Positions 6,803 to 7,631 of a stretch of 7,631 nt of DNA are shown piece after piece (positions within the stretch are counted from its first letter, which is position 1; each line of letters starts with the position of its first letter). A program made the position numbers and the translations under genes. Below the pieces are notes generated by a model. That model ran no database searches and was not told the DNA's origin. It saw only the letters and a list, made by a program, of their open reading frames with translations. Source of the stretch: Chloroflexota bacterium (GTDB lineage Bacteria; Chloroflexota; Anaerolineae; Anaerolineales; UBA11858); contig DOTA01000440.1 of assembly GCA_003513015.1 (NCBI GenBank), positions 1-7,631 on the forward strand, in the 5' to 3' direction.

Positions 6803-7631
6803 TTAAGCCTCCTCCACCTGACGCTCGATGCGGATACGGTAACGAATGAGGAAGTCACTGGCAATCAGACAAACCAGGATGATACCCTGGATCATTTTGG
6901 GGATGCCCGAGGGTTGAATCTCACGCCCGGCCAAAATCAACGCCCCAAACAAAATCGAAACCGGGATCACCGCAAAAGGGTTCAGCTTGGCCAACCAGGC
7001 GATGATGATGCCCGTAAATCCGTACCCCGGCGAGATGGCTCCCTGCAAACGGTGCACCACCCCGGTGATCTCCGACATCCCGGCCAGCCCGGCCAAACCA
7101 CCGGAAAACATCATCACCAAAATGGTATTGCGGGCAATATTGATCCCGGCATAGCGGGCGGCTTCGGGATTATCCCCAATCAGGCGGATTTCGTATCCCC
7201 AACGGCTGCGATACAAAATAAACCAGACGATCACGGCGGTGATGATGGCAATGATGAACCCCAGGTGGGATGTCAACCCCCGAAGAACAGGATATTCCTT
7301 GGCGAAATCCGCCAGGCGTGGCAGCCAGGCTGTTTTCGGGAACATGGGACTCATCTGAAAGCCGCCTTCGCTCCAGACCGCAAAGATAAAAAAGTTATTC
7401 CAGGCTACGGCGATGTAGTTGAGCATCAAGGTTGAGATAACTTCGTTAACATTGAATTTTGCCTTGAGAAAACCGGGAATAAAACCCCACAGTGCGCCTG
7501 CGGCGATTCCGGCCAGCATCATCGCGGGGATGAAAAGCCAACGGGAGGTGCCTTCGGGCAGCAAAGGGATCAGAACCACAGCGCTGGCACCAAAGGCCCC
7601 CAAGAAAAACTGCCCCTCGGCACCGATGTTC
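6803..7631 (-). CDS. BMP-type ABC transporter permease, first-subunit type (permease A'), N-terminus cut by the window edge
   Basis: The frame is open to the right edge, giving 275 C-terminal residues; the true start lies outside the window. The visible part begins NIGAEGQFFLGAFGAS, the same motif that sits near residue 86 of permease A, so roughly 85-90 residues are probably missing. Further matches are FNVNEVISTLMLN (59-71), LIGDNPEAARYAGIN (150-164), SGGLAGLAGMSEITG (176-190) and GYGFTGIIIAWLAKLNP (202-218). It ends soon after the last helix with RYRIRIERQVEEA and lacks the long charged tail of permease A. It likely forms a heterodimer with permease B', whose start is 2 nt beyond its TAA. 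A TTG near 7603 is an internal Leu codon, not the start. Confidence 0.93.
   Translation of the reverse strand, partial: NIGAEGQFFLGAFGASAVVLIPLLPEGTSRWLFIPAMMLAGIAAGALWGFIPGFLKAKFNVNEVISTLMLNYIAVAWNNFFIFAVWSEGGFQMSPMFPKTAWLPRLADFAKEYPVLRGLTSHLGFIIAIITAVIVWFILYRSRWGYEIRLIGDNPEAARYAGINIARNTILVMMFSGGLAGLAGMSEITGVVHRLQGAISPGYGFTGIIIAWLAKLNPFAVIPVSILFGALILAGREIQPSGIPKMIQGIILVCLIASDFLIRYRIRIERQVEEA
6808..6815 (-). promoter_or_regulatory. Ribosome binding site of permease B' inside the permease A' gene
   Basis: GGAGGAGG on the minus strand overlaps the last codons of permease A' and ends 7 nt before the ATG at 6800. It supports that start and tight coupling between the two permeases. Confidence 0.8.

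Noticed and set aside
6914..7435. Plus-strand open frame of 173 codons opposite permease A'
   Set aside because: It is rich in Gln, His, Pro and Gly, as expected of the complement of a membrane-protein gene; no motifs were seen.

Overview
This window is a stretch of chromosome-like bacterial DNA with seven genes, all on the minus strand, so transcription runs from right to left. It holds most of an ABC importer locus of the BMP (basic membrane protein, PnrA/NupN) type, followed by an endonuclease/exonuclease/phosphatase (EEP) fold gene. There are no RNA genes, insertion sequences, CRISPR arrays or phage genes. The protein style (a BMP lipoprotein with a fused double ATPase and LivH-like permeases, moderate-to-high GC, mixed ATG/GTG starts) suits an environmental bacterium such as Chloroflexota (Anaerolineae). 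That placement is an inference from general resemblance, not from a marker gene.

Layout in the order of transcription: (1) first-type permease A', cut by the right edge, 7631-6803; (2) second-type permease B', 6800-5832, 2 nt after A'; (3) a 50-nt gap; (4) a second first-type permease, A, 5775-4615; (5) a second second-type permease, B, 4618-3686, overlapping A by ATGA; (6) a 197-nt intergenic region with a candidate promoter and a perfect 12-bp inverted repeat; (7) the substrate-binding lipoprotein, 3486-2491; (8) a 51-nt gap filled by a strong GC-rich hairpin; (9) the fused two-domain ATPase, 2439-871; (10) a 107-nt gap; (11) the EEP-family gene, starting with GTG at 763 and running off the left edge.

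How the genes work together: the lipoprotein captures a small solute (nucleosides or related compounds in the characterised relatives), a heterodimer of one first-type and one second-type permease forms the channel, and the double ATPase powers import. There are two permease pairs but only one binding protein and one ATPase in view. Either two transporters lie side by side, with the other ATPase and binding protein off the right edge, or one ATPase serves both channels.

I see no clearly new biological system here. The points most worth a second look are the inverted repeat and promoter arrangement before the binding-protein gene, the hairpin between the binding-protein and ATPase genes, the doubled permease pair, the charged tail of permease A, and an orphan perfect Shine-Dalgarno sequence.
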